This document shows, one piece after another, positions 49,024 to 58,170 of a stretch of 64,000 nt of DNA. How positions within the stretch are numbered: position 1 is the stretch's first letter; every line of letters begins with the position of its first letter. A program made the position numbers and the translations under genes. The DNA comes from Lacinutrix sp. MedPE-SW (lineage in GTDB: Bacteria; Bacteroidota; Bacteroidia; Flavobacteriales; Flavobacteriaceae). The notes below the pieces were generated by a model that worked only from the letters and a program-made list of their open reading frames with translations, did not search any database and was not told where the DNA came from. The stretch lies in contig NZ_MPCX01000007.1 in the NCBI RefSeq assembly GCF_001874145.1, forward strand, positions 109,679 through 173,678, given 5' to 3'.

Positions 49024-50931
49024 ATGCTCAATATCCATAATTTATCTATTTCATTTCAAGGCGAATATTTATTCGAAGACATTACTTTTAAATTAGGTAA
49101 TGGTGATCGCGTGGGCTTAATAGGTAAAAATGGAGCAGGAAAATCTACAATGCTTAAAATATTATCTAAAGAGCTAGAACCAGACTCTGGGCAAATAGCC
49201 GCAGATAAAGAGCTAAAAATTGGATTTTTAAAACAAGATATAGACTTTGTATTTGGTAGAACTGTTTTAGAAGAATCTTACGAAGCTTTTACAGAAATTA
49301 AAGCACTAGAAGCTAAAATGGAAACGATAAACCAGCAACTAGCAGAGCGTACAGATTACGAAAGTGAAAGTTATAATCAATTAATGATTGATTTAAACGA
49401 AGTACAACACCAGTACGAAATTATAGGAGGTTATAATTATCAAGGTGATACAGAAAAAATTCTTCAAGGTTTAGGTTTTAAGCGTGAAGATTTTAATAAA
49501 CTTACAGATACTTTTTCTGGCGGATGGCGAATGCGAATAGAATTAGCAAAATTACTACTTCAAAATAATGATGTTTTATTGCTTGATGAGCCAACAAACC
49601 ATTTAGATATAGAATCTATAATCTGGTTAGAAGGTTTCTTAAAAAGTTATACTGGAGCAGTCGCTATTGTAAGCCACGATAAAATGTTTTTAGATAACGT
49701 TACAAATCGTACTATAGAAATATCTCTTGGACGTATTTACGATTACCCAAAACCTTACACAAAGTACTTGGTATTAAGAGAAGAGATTAGAACACAACAA
49801 CTAGCATCTCAAAAAAACCAGCAAAAGCAAATAGAACAAACCGAAAAACTAATTGAAAAGTTTAGAGCAAAAGCTTCAAAAGCAACAATGGCTCAATCAC
49901 TTATTAAAAAATTAGATAAAATAGATAGAATTGAGGTAGATGAAGATGATAATAGCGTTATGACCTTAAATTTTCCTGTATCAATAACACCAGGAAAAGT
50001 TGTAGTAGAGGCAAACAATATATCTAAAAGTTATGGTGAAAAACAAGTGCTATCAAGTGTAAGTTTAATGATTGAGCGAGATGCTAAAACAGCTTTTGTT
50101 GGTCAAAACGGACAAGGAAAAAGTACACTAGCTAAAATATTAGTTGGCGATTTAGAGCATAAGGGTAATTTAAAACTTGGACATAACGTTCAAATTGGAT
50201 ATTTCGCACAAAATCAAGCCGAATATCTTGATGGTAATAAAACCGTTTTAGATACCATGATAGATGCGGCAAATGAAACTAACAGAAGTAAAGTTAGAGA
50301 CATTTTAGGATCATTTTTATTTAGAGGTGAAGAGGCAGAGAAATATGTTCGTGTACTTTCTGGTGGTGAGCGTAATCGTTTAGCGTTGGCAAAATTAATG
50401 CTACAGCCATTTAATGTGTTAATTATGGATGAGCCTACAAATCACTTAGATATAAAATCTAAAAATGTTTTAAAAGAAGCACTTCAGCGTTTCGAAGGAA
50501 CATTAATATTAGTATCTCACGATCGTGATTTTCTTCAAGGTTTAACCTCTACAGTCTATGAATTTAAAGATGAAAAACTAAAAAAATATCTTGGAGATAT
50601 AGATTATTATCTGGAAAAACGAAAAGTAGATAGTTTACGCGAAGTAGAAAAGCGAACTGTAGTTAAAGAACAACCAAAAGAAACTAAAAAACAAAGCTAC
50701 GAGGAGCAGAAAAAACTAAAATCTTTAAATAACAAGCTAAGTAATACAGAATCTAAAATAAACCAGCTAGAAAAAGAGATAAAAGAAATAGATGTAGAAT
50801 TAGCTACTAATTATGACGAAACCGTAGCAAAACCAGACTTTTTTGATAAATATCAAGCTAAAAAAGATGAACTAGCTAGGTTAATGGATACTTGGGAAAC
50901 TATTACAATAGAACTAGAAGAGTACGCGTAA
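49024..50931 (+). CDS. ABC-F family ATPase
   Basis: A 635-residue soluble protein with two ABC domains. First: Walker A GKNGAGKST, signature FSGGWRMR, Walker B LLLDEPTNHLD. Second: GQNGQGKST, LSGGERNR, LIMDEPTNHLD. The linker between them is charged and helical (about 230-310). The C-terminal 80 residues look like a coiled coil (LNNKLSNTESKINQLEKEI), as in Uup-type proteins. ABC-F proteins act on ribosomes. I chose the ATG at 49024 over the TTG at 49000. TACTTTTG (48948-48955) and TAATTTTG (48995-49002) both fit the -7 consensus; which one is used cannot be told. Confidence 0.92.
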   Translation: MLNIHNLSISFQGEYLFEDITFKLGNGDRVGLIGKNGAGKSTMLKILSKELEPDSGQIAADKELKIGFLKQDIDFVFGRTVLEESYEAFTEIKALEAKMETINQQLAERTDYESESYNQLMIDLNEVQHQYEIIGGYNYQGDTEKILQGLGFKREDFNKLTDTFSGGWRMRIELAKLLLQNNDVLLLDEPTNHLDIESIIWLEGFLKSYTGAVAIVSHDKMFLDNVTNRTIEISLGRIYDYPKPYTKYLVLREEIRTQQLASQKNQQKQIEQTEKLIEKFRAKASKATMAQSLIKKLDKIDRIEVDEDDNSVMTLNFPVSITPGKVVVEANNISKSYGEKQVLSSVSLMIERDAKTAFVGQNGQGKSTLAKILVGDLEHKGNLKLGHNVQIGYFAQNQAEYLDGNKTVLDTMIDAANETNRSKVRDILGSFLFRGEEAEKYVRVLSGGERNRLALAKLMLQPFNVLIMDEPTNHLDIKSKNVLKEALQRFEGTLILVSHDRDFLQGLTSTVYEFKDEKLKKYLGDIDYYLEKRKVDSLREVEKRTVVKEQPKETKKQSYEEQKKLKSLNNKLSNTESKINQLEKEIKEIDVELATNYDETVAKPDFFDKYQAKKDELARLMDTWETITIELEEYA

Positions 50932-51010
50932 GCTTTTTAAGATTTTTTTAAGATTGTTAGACTAAACTATAGGCTAGATTTGTAGTCTAAGTATTTTAAC
51001 CGTCAACCAA

Positions 51011-52147
51011 ATGCGCAAAATTATCCTTATAATAATTGGTATTGCACTAATTATCGTTTCTTATTTCTTTGCTAAAAGTTTAATAGCAAACAAAAACAAA
51101 CCAAAACCTGTAGTACCAAAAGTAGTAAAAACAGTATTAATAGACACTGTTAAAAACACTACAGTACCAATTGTAATTTCTGCCAACGGAAACCTTACCG
51201 CAAAGCAAAGAGTAGAATTATATTCTGAAGTTCAAGGCATATTTAAATCTGGTAGAAAACTTTTTAAACCTGGTCAAGAGTATAATAGAGGAGAAACTTT
51301 AATAAGTCTTGATGCCGCAGAATATTACGCGAGTGTACAATCTGCAAAAAGCAATTTATATAATAGTATTGCAGCAATAATGCCAGATTTAAGATTAGAC
51401 TTTAAAGATGTTTACCAAAAATGGCAAACCTATTTAAATAATTTCGATTTAAATAAAACCACTCCAAAATTACCAGAAGTATCAAACGAGAAAGAAAATT
51501 ATTTTATAACAGGTCGCGGTATTATAAGTGCTTATTATAATGTAAAAAACTTAGAACAGCGTTTAGCTAAATATAGAATTACAGCACCATTTTCTGGAAT
51601 ATTAACCGAAGCTTTAGTGACTGAAGGTACACTGGTGCGAAACGGTCAAAAACTAGGAGAGTTTATAAATCCATCTGTTTACGAAATGGAAGTTGCTATT
51701 AGCAAATCTTTTGCAGATGTTTTAAAAGTAGGAGAAAATGTAAGTTTAAATAACTTAGATAAAACAAAAACCTACTCAGGAAAAGTCTCAAGAATTAATG
51801 GAAGTATAGACGCTACAACACAAACTATAACTGTTTATATAGAAGTTAAAGATAAAGACTTAAAAGAAGGCATGTACTTAGAAGCTAATTTAGATGCAGA
51901 AAAAGTAGAAAATGCAATAGAAATTGATAGAAACCTATTATTAGATAGTCAAGAAGTGTATGTAATAAATGATAGTTTGCTAGATGTGATAAAAGTAAAA
52001 CCTGTCCATTTTTCTAACGAAAAAGTGATTTTAAAAAATATTCCAAATGGCACTATTTTATTAAAAAAGCCAGTGCCAGGAGCTTATGCAGGTATGCGAG
52101 TGTCTCCAGCAAACAGTAATACAACTGCTAACGAAACCGTTCAATAA
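51011..52147 (+). CDS. RND efflux periplasmic adaptor (HlyD/AcrA family)
   Basis: A 378-residue membrane-fusion protein with an N-terminal hydrophobic anchor (about 4-20). It has a lipoyl-type domain split around a helical hairpin (ELYSEVQGIF, then FKPGQEYNRGETLISLD, and later YRITAPFSGILTEALV). It links the inner-membrane pump to the TolC channel. It is the first gene of a three-gene efflux operon; its stop overlaps the next start as TAATG. Confidence 0.92.
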   Translation: MRKIILIIIGIALIIVSYFFAKSLIANKNKPKPVVPKVVKTVLIDTVKNTTVPIVISANGNLTAKQRVELYSEVQGIFKSGRKLFKPGQEYNRGETLISLDAAEYYASVQSAKSNLYNSIAAIMPDLRLDFKDVYQKWQTYLNNFDLNKTTPKLPEVSNEKENYFITGRGIISAYYNVKNLEQRLAKYRITAPFSGILTEALVTEGTLVRNGQKLGEFINPSVYEMEVAISKSFADVLKVGENVSLNNLDKTKTYSGKVSRINGSIDATTQTITVYIEVKDKDLKEGMYLEANLDAEKVENAIEIDRNLLLDSQEVYVINDSLLDVIKVKPVHFSNEKVILKNIPNGTILLKKPVPGAYAGMRVSPANSNTTANETVQ

Positions 52148-55100
52148 TGAAAAAAATAATTGAATACTTTATTAGGTATCACGTTGCAGTAAACGTTATC
52201 ATTCTTGCTTTTTTTGTATTTGGAGTAATAGGTGCATTATCTTTAAAATCATCTTTCTTTCCTTTAACAGAATCAAAAATAATTAATGTTTCAATTACAT
52301 ATCCTGGAGCTTCACCATTAGAGATAGAAGAAGGAATTGTACTTCAAATAGAAGATAATTTAAAAGGATTAAAAGGTGTAGATCGTGTTACCTCTGTATC
52401 TAGAGAAAATAGCGGAAGCATAACTGTAGAAATTGAAAAAGGAGAAAGCTTAGATTTTATGCTGCTTGAAGTTAAAAATGCAGTAGATAGAGTGCCTTCT
52501 TTTCCAACAGGTATGGAACCTTTAGTAGTATCTAAACAAGAAGCTGTTAGAGAAACTATTTCTTTTGCGCTAAGTGGTAAAGACATTCCTTTAGTAACAT
52601 TAAAACAGTTAGCACGACAAGTTGAAACAGATTTACGGACGTTAGACGGTATTTCACAAATTGAAATCTCTGGATTTCCAGATGAAGAAATAGAAATTGC
52701 AGTTAATGAAAACAGTCTTTTAGCTTATAACATTACATTTAGTGATGTTTCTCAAGCGGTTGCAAATGCAAATATTTTAGTAACTGGTGGTAATGTTAAA
52801 ACTGAAGCCGAAGAATATTTAATTAGAGCAAATAACAAACAATATTACGGTAGTGAACTTTCTAATATTATTGTAAAAGCAACTACAGATGGTAAAGTTG
52901 TTAGACTAAAAGATGTTGCAACAATTAGAGATCGTTTTTCCGAAACGCCAAATGCAACATATTTTAATCAAGAATTAGCGGTAAATATTTCTATAACAAG
53001 TACTAATAATGAAGACCTTATTTCTTCAGCAGATAAAGTAAAAGAATACATAGAAAGTTATAACCAAAAGTATGACAATGTAAGACTAGATGTTGTTAGA
53101 GATTTATCTATAACCTTAAACCAACGTACTCAATTACTAGCAGAAAATGCAATAGTTGGTATGTTATTGGTATTAATTTTCTTATCTATTTTCTTAAACA
53201 CACGTTTGGCACTTTGGGTGGCATTTGGTTTGCCAGTATCGTTTTTAGGAATGTTTGTATTTGCTGGACAGTTTGATGTAACAATAAATGTATTATCCCT
53301 TTTCGGGATGATTATAGTTATTGGTATTCTTGTAGATGATGGTATTGTAATTGCCGAAAACATTTATCAGCATTACGAAAAAGGAAAAAGTCCAGTTCAA
53401 GCTGCAATAGATGGAACTTTAGAAGTTATTCCACCAGTAGTTTCAGCTATAATCACAACCTTATTAGCCTTTTCTTTGTTTTTCTTTTTAGATAGTAGAA
53501 TAGGTGAGTTTTTTAGTGAGGTTTCTGTAATTGTAATATTAACACTAGTAGTATCTTTAATAGAGGCATTAATAATTTTACCTGCGCATTTAGCACACTC
53601 AAAAGCACTACGTATTAAAAAGGAAGAATTAAATGCTAAAAAATCTAAAGGCTTTTTCTCTATAATGCGAAATATAAATAAAGCCGGAGATAAGTTCATG
53701 AATTACCTTAGAGATAAGGTATATACACCGGTTTTAAATTTTGTACTAAGTTTTAAAATTTTATCATTAGGTATTTTTGTATCACTACTTATTTTAACAT
53801 TTGGTTCTATTGGTGGTGGTATTATAGGTACTGCATTTTTTCCGCGTATAGCTAGTGATTCTGCAAATATAGAATTGGTTATGCCAGCAGGAACAAATGT
53901 GAAAATCACAGATTCTATAATATCTATGATAGAAGAGAAATCTTTTATTGTAAATCAAGAACTTACAGATAAATATTTAAAAGGAACAGGAAAACAATTA
54001 TTCGAGAATACAATTGTAAATATTAGTAGTAGTTCAAGTGCCTCATTACGTATAAATTTATTACCTGGAGAAGAACGTCCAGATGCTATTCAGGCATTTT
54101 TAATTACTAAAAGACTAGAAGAATTAGTTGGTCCAGTAATTGGTCCAGAACGTTTAATTTATGGTTCAGGAGGTAATTTTGGCGGAAGTCCAGTTTCTGT
54201 ATCACTTTTAAGTAATAATATAGAAGAGTTAAAAGCCTCTAAAGCCGATTTAAAAAAACACTTAGAATCTAATCCTTTATTAAAAGATATTGGAGATAAC
54301 GACCCAGTAGGAATTAAAGAAATAAGACTAGAACTTAAAGAAAGCGCATACCTATTAGGGTTAGACTTGAGAACAGTAATGGCACAAGTGCGTTCTGGTT
54401 TCTTTGGTGCTCAAGCACAACGTTTTCAACGTGGTCAAGACGAAATTAGAGTTTGGGTACGTTATGATAAAAACAACCGTAATTCTATAAACGATTTAGA
54501 TGCTATGCGTATTTTAACACCAACAGGTGAGCGCGTAACACTTAAAGACATCGCAAATTATAGCATAGTTAGAGGAGATGTTGCAATAAATCACTTAGAA
54601 GGTAAACGTGAAATTCAAGTATATGCAGATTTAAAAGATCCAAGTACTAGTAATACCGATATTTTAGATGATATAAAAACTAATTTCATACCGCAATTAA
54701 AATCTAAATACCCAACAATTAATGCATCATTCGAAGGCCAAAATAGAGAATTCAACAAGCTTTCAAGTTCTTTAGGAGTTGCGGGACCAATAATTTTATT
54801 GCTCATTTATATTACAATTGCATTTACTTTTAGAAGCTATTCGCAACCACTTTTACTAATACTATTAATACCATTTAGTATTACAGCAGTAGCTTGGGGA
54901 CATTGGATTTCTGGATTTCCTTTAAATATTTTATCACTTTTAGGAATTATTGCTTTAATAGGAATAATGGTAAACGATGGTTTAGTTTTAATAGGAAAGT
55001 TTAATAGTAATTTACGTGAAGGTATGACGTTTGATATGGCAATATCTGAAGCTGGAAAGTCAAGATTTAGAGCCATATTTTTAACCTCTCTAACTACCAT

Positions 55101-55344
55101 TGCTGGTCTTGCACCATTATTATTAGAAAAAAGCCGACAAGCACAATTTTTAAAACCAATGGCAATTTCAATATCTTACGGTATTGGTTATGCCACAGTA
55201 TTAACCTTATTAGTACTTCCGTTATTTTTATCATTTAGTAATAGTTTTAAAAAGAATAGTAAATGGTTAGTAACAGGAAAAGACGTTACTAGAGAAGAAG
55301 TTGAAAGAGCAATTATAGAACAAAAAGAAGAAAATGAACACTAA
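52147..55344 (+). CDS. RND efflux pump, inner-membrane permease
   Basis: A 1065-residue proton-driven RND transporter with about twelve membrane helices and two large periplasmic loops. The TM4 proton-relay acid pair is seen in GILVDDGIVIAENIYQ (near residue 395). The matching helix in the second half is GIMVNDGLVLIGKFN. The substrate cannot be told; the family covers drugs, detergents and other small molecules. Translationally coupled to the adaptor upstream and overlapping the TolC gene by 11 bp. Confidence 0.95.
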   Translation: MKKIIEYFIRYHVAVNVIILAFFVFGVIGALSLKSSFFPLTESKIINVSITYPGASPLEIEEGIVLQIEDNLKGLKGVDRVTSVSRENSGSITVEIEKGESLDFMLLEVKNAVDRVPSFPTGMEPLVVSKQEAVRETISFALSGKDIPLVTLKQLARQVETDLRTLDGISQIEISGFPDEEIEIAVNENSLLAYNITFSDVSQAVANANILVTGGNVKTEAEEYLIRANNKQYYGSELSNIIVKATTDGKVVRLKDVATIRDRFSETPNATYFNQELAVNISITSTNNEDLISSADKVKEYIESYNQKYDNVRLDVVRDLSITLNQRTQLLAENAIVGMLLVLIFLSIFLNTRLALWVAFGLPVSFLGMFVFAGQFDVTINVLSLFGMIIVIGILVDDGIVIAENIYQHYEKGKSPVQAAIDGTLEVIPPVVSAIITTLLAFSLFFFLDSRIGEFFSEVSVIVILTLVVSLIEALIILPAHLAHSKALRIKKEELNAKKSKGFFSIMRNINKAGDKFMNYLRDKVYTPVLNFVLSFKILSLGIFVSLLILTFGSIGGGIIGTAFFPRIASDSANIELVMPAGTNVKITDSIISMIEEKSFIVNQELTDKYLKGTGKQLFENTIVNISSSSSASLRINLLPGEERPDAIQAFLITKRLEELVGPVIGPERLIYGSGGNFGGSPVSVSLLSNNIEELKASKADLKKHLESNPLLKDIGDNDPVGIKEIRLELKESAYLLGLDLRTVMAQVRSGFFGAQAQRFQRGQDEIRVWVRYDKNNRNSINDLDAMRILTPTGERVTLKDIANYSIVRGDVAINHLEGKREIQVYADLKDPSTSNTDILDDIKTNFIPQLKSKYPTINASFEGQNREFNKLSSSLGVAGPIILLLIYITIAFTFRSYSQPLLLILLIPFSITAVAWGHWISGFPLNILSLLGIIALIGIMVNDGLVLIGKFNSNLREGMTFDMAISEAGKSRFRAIFLTSLTTIAGLAPLLLEKSRQAQFLKPMAISISYGIGYATVLTLLVLPLFLSFSNSFKKNSKWLVTGKDVTREEVERAIIEQKEENEH

Positions 55345-56653
55345 ATTTCAATTTTTATTAGCCATAAGTTTTTTGTTTTGTGTTAGTAGTTTTTCACAAG
55401 AATTATTAACTAAAACCGAAGCAATAGCTAAAGCTTTAGATAATAATTACGGTGTAAAAGTTGTAAAAAACGATGTGGAAGTAGCCCAAAATAATGCGAG
55501 TATATTAAACTCTGGTTATCTACCAACATTAACAGCAAATGCAGGAGCAACCTATAATATAGATAATACCGAAGCAGAATTTTCAGACGGTTCAACAACA
55601 ACATTAAATGGCGCCGAAAGTTCTCGCTATAATGCAGGATTAACTTTAAACTATACATTATTTGATGGTTTTGGGCGTAGTTACAATTACAAACGCTTAA
55701 AAGAGCAACATCAATTAACAGAGTTGCAAGCAAGGGAAACTATAGAAAATACAATAATTCAAATGTTTTCTGTATACTACAATGTAGCGCAATTATCACT
55801 AAATTTAGAAGCTTTACAAGAAACTTTAAACATTACAAAAGACCGTTTAACACGTTCCAAATATCAATTTGAATATGGGCAAAACACAAAGTTAGAAGTC
55901 TTAAATGCTGAAGTAGATATTAATAACGATAGTATTAATATTATAAATGCGAAGCAGGAATTAAAAAACGCAAAACGTGATTTAAAAGTTGTTTTAGGTG
56001 AATCATACATAGATAATTTTAATGTAGAAACCGAAGTGAATTTTACCTTAAAATTTCAAAAAGACAGTTTATTTAAAAAAGCAAAAGAGCGAAATGTAGC
56101 TTTACTTCAAACAGAAAAAAGTATATTAATTAGTGAGTTAGACATAAACTCTGGGAAATCTGCTTATCTACCAACCTTAGGTTTAGTAGGTAGTTATGGT
56201 TGGAATAGAAGTAATAATAATGCAGCATCATTTGTGGCAGTATCAACAAACACAGGTTTGTCTGGTGGTTTAAATTTAAGCTGGAATTTGTTTGATGGAG
56301 GTTCTACAATAACTAGAGTTAAAAATGCTAAAATTAATCTTGAAACTCAAAAATTACTTAGAGAAGATATCTTACTCTCTATAGAACGTGATTTTAATAA
56401 TGCTTGGGATAATTTTATTAATAAATTAGAGATATATAATATTCAAGAAAAAAATATTATTACCGCCCAAAATAATTTCGACAGAACACGTGAAAAATTT
56501 AAAATCGGGCAAATTAACTCTATAGAATTCAGGCAAGCACAACTTAATTTATTAAACACAGAATTGAGTAGAAACCAAGCTAAATTTTCTGCAAAGCTTT
56601 CAGAATTACAGTTACTACAACTTAGTGGTGAATTACTAAACACGACATTTTAA
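55334..56653 (+). CDS. TolC family outer-membrane efflux channel
   Basis: A 439-residue protein with a signal peptide ending near SFSQ (residue 22). It has two homologous halves of long helices and beta strands typical of TolC: ALDNNYGVKVVKND, LTLNYTLFDGFGR and, in the second half, GLNLSWNLFDGGSTITRVKNA. It forms the outer-membrane exit duct for the RND pump. Last gene of the operon. Confidence 0.93.
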   Translation: MNTKFQFLLAISFLFCVSSFSQELLTKTEAIAKALDNNYGVKVVKNDVEVAQNNASILNSGYLPTLTANAGATYNIDNTEAEFSDGSTTTLNGAESSRYNAGLTLNYTLFDGFGRSYNYKRLKEQHQLTELQARETIENTIIQMFSVYYNVAQLSLNLEALQETLNITKDRLTRSKYQFEYGQNTKLEVLNAEVDINNDSINIINAKQELKNAKRDLKVVLGESYIDNFNVETEVNFTLKFQKDSLFKKAKERNVALLQTEKSILISELDINSGKSAYLPTLGLVGSYGWNRSNNNAASFVAVSTNTGLSGGLNLSWNLFDGGSTITRVKNAKINLETQKLLREDILLSIERDFNNAWDNFINKLEIYNIQEKNIITAQNNFDRTREKFKIGQINSIEFRQAQLNLLNTELSRNQAKFSAKLSELQLLQLSGELLNTTF

Positions 56654-56680
56654 CGATAAAAAAAACCGTTAAAAGTGTTT
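56648..56680 (+). terminator. Possible terminator after the efflux operon
   Basis: TTTTAACG (56648-56655) pairs perfectly with CGTTAAAA (56667-56674) across an 11-nt loop. The stem overlaps the TolC stop codon and is followed by a weak T-rich stretch. This is a modest candidate. Confidence 0.5.
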
Positions 56681-56787
56681 TGTTGCTATTTATTAGAATT
56701 CAAACATGCATTTCATCGAAAAAAATTGCATTAAATGGTACATTGTCATATATTTACATCATAATTAGTTCCAAAAACTAAACCATT

Positions 56788-57606
56788 ATGAAAACTTTAA
56801 ATCTTACAATAATCTTCTTATTTGCAACTTTATTAAGTTTTGCAAGTATTTCTCAAACAGAAAAAGAAGCATTGTTAGCTTTGCATACTTCAACTAATGG
56901 TGAGCAATGGACTAAAAAATGGGATTTAAATAAAGCAGTTTCTAACTGGCATGGTGTAACTGTTGAAAATGATAAAGTTGTAGCATTAAATTTATCTTTC
57001 AATAACTTAACAGGAACATTACCTCAAGAATTAGGAAACTTAACTAACCTAAAAGCAATTAACTTTGGTTTTAATAAATTAACTGGAGCATTACCAAATA
57101 GTATTTCAAACTTAAAAAACTTAAAATCTTTAGAGTTGTTTTTAAATAAATTTGAAGGATCAATTCCAGCAAGTTTAGGAAAATTAAAAAACCTTGAAGT
57201 TTTAGCTTTATATAGTAATAGTTTTACTGGTGAGATTCCAACAGCTTTAGCTAATCTTGAAAATTTAAAAGAATTACAATTAGGAAGTAACTTTTTAACA
57301 GGAGTTATCCCATCAGAATTAGGTTCATTATCTAATCTTAAAATATTAAGTTTAATTGATAATAATTTAGCAGGAGATATTCCTTTAGAATTAACAGATT
57401 TAGAAAACTTAGAAGAATTAATTCTTTCTGAAAATAAATTAACAGGAAATTTACCATTACAATTTAGTCAATTAAAAAACCTAAGTACCTTAATGGTAAG
57501 TGACAACAATATGGATGTAGAATATGCTACTGTTGTAGAAGACAGAACTAGCCTAAGAAACTCAATAGTAACTTATAATGATACTTACGTGGTAGAGAGA
57601 GACTAA
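56788..57606 (+). CDS. Secreted leucine-rich-repeat protein
   Basis: A 272-residue protein with a signal peptide (about residues 1-20). An LRR N-cap resembling plant receptors follows (EKEALLALHTSTNGEQW, NWHGVTV), then about seven plant-type repeats of 24 residues on the pattern LNLSFNNLTGTLPQELGNLTN (about 66-245). It ends with a short unique tail (TYVVERD). There is no T9SS sorting domain or anchor, so it may be secreted freely or stay in the periplasm. The horseshoe fold suggests ligand binding. Monocistronic with a strong terminator. Confidence 0.85.
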   Translation: MKTLNLTIIFLFATLLSFASISQTEKEALLALHTSTNGEQWTKKWDLNKAVSNWHGVTVENDKVVALNLSFNNLTGTLPQELGNLTNLKAINFGFNKLTGALPNSISNLKNLKSLELFLNKFEGSIPASLGKLKNLEVLALYSNSFTGEIPTALANLENLKELQLGSNFLTGVIPSELGSLSNLKILSLIDNNLAGDIPLELTDLENLEELILSENKLTGNLPLQFSQLKNLSTLMVSDNNMDVEYATVVEDRTSLRNSIVTYNDTYVVERD

Positions 57607-57626
57607 ATTAATCTTAAAATATAATT

Positions 57627-57658
57627 AAAGAGTCAACTATTTTAGTTGACTCTTTTTA
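57627..57658 (+). terminator. Intrinsic terminator of the LRR gene
   Basis: A perfect 13-bp stem, AAAGAGTCAACTA (57627-57639) with TAGTTGACTCTTT (57643-57655), has a 3-nt loop followed by T residues. Confidence 0.92.
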
Positions 57659-57685
57659 TTTTTACATAAATATAATAATTCATTT

Positions 57686-57868
57686 ATGTACGAGCATTTT
57701 TTTCAATGTCCATATTGCTGGGAAACCATATCAATGCTTTTAGATAGTAGTGTTAGAACACAAACTTATGTAGAAGATTGTGAGGTTTGTTGTAACCCAA
57801 TTCAAGTTACACCGCAGTTTGAGGAGTTTCAACTTGTTGGTTTTGAGGTGGTAAATATTGAGCAGTAA
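57686..57868 (+). CDS. CPXCG motif-containing cysteine-rich protein
   Basis: A 60-residue protein with two cysteine pairs, CPYC at 8-11 and CEVCC at 32-36, which can hold one zinc ion. It has the length and spacing of the small CPXCG family of unknown function. It starts 28 bp after the LRR terminator. Likely cytosolic. Confidence 0.75.
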   Translation: MYEHFFQCPYCWETISMLLDSSVRTQTYVEDCEVCCNPIQVTPQFEEFQLVGFEVVNIEQ

Positions 57869-57886
57869 ATTTTATTAAATAAATGC

Positions 57887-57916
57887 TTGTTATATCTAAA
57901 AATGATTGTATATTTG
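57887..57916 (+). promoter_or_regulatory. Perfect Bacteroidota promoter of tRNA-fMet
   Basis: TTG (57887-57889), exactly 19 bp, then TATATTTG (57909-57916): this is the full consensus TTG-N19-TAnnTTTG of the primary sigma factor of Bacteroidota. Transcription would start near 57923, about 65 bp upstream of the tRNA. Confidence 0.8.
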
Positions 57917-57987
57917 CAGTCCTAAATAATTGGTCGGCATTATGAACCGAAAGTTAAAAGCTAAGTATATTATTTAAGAGATTAAAT

Positions 57988-58060
<73 letters not shown>

Positions 58061-58084
58061 CTAAGCTTCAAGCTAATAAAATCA

Positions 58085-58113
58085 ACGGATTGTGTCTCAC
58101 AATCCGTTTTTTT
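58085..58113 (+). terminator. Intrinsic terminator of tRNA-fMet
   Basis: A perfect 10-bp stem, ACGGATTGTG (58085-58094) with CACAATCCGT (58098-58107), has a 3-nt loop followed by T6. It ends the tRNA transcript and lies before the integrase start, which argues against any integrase start codon inside it. Confidence 0.9.
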
Positions 58114-58143
58114 ATGTCTTCAATTTTCTTACATTTACAGAAA

Positions 58144-58167
58144 GTACACGATTTCGTACACGATTTC
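58144..58167 (+). repeat. 12-bp tandem direct repeat before the integrase
   Basis: GTACACGATTTC occurs twice in perfect tandem (58144-58155 and 58156-58167), ending 3 bp before the integrase ATG at 58171. It lies between the presumed att core and the integrase gene, where arm-type recombinase sites or an excisionase/repressor site would be expected. Confidence 0.7.
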
Positions 58168-58170
58168 CCA

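Noticed and set aside
56788..57606. Type IX sorting domain on the LRR protein
   Set aside because: The C-terminus ends in a short unique tail without the conserved strand pattern and Lys-rich end seen in the protein at 25388.
58090..58170. Longer integrase start at 58090
   Set aside because: This start lies inside the perfect tRNA terminator hairpin (58085-58113); the ATG at 58171 is clean and in frame.
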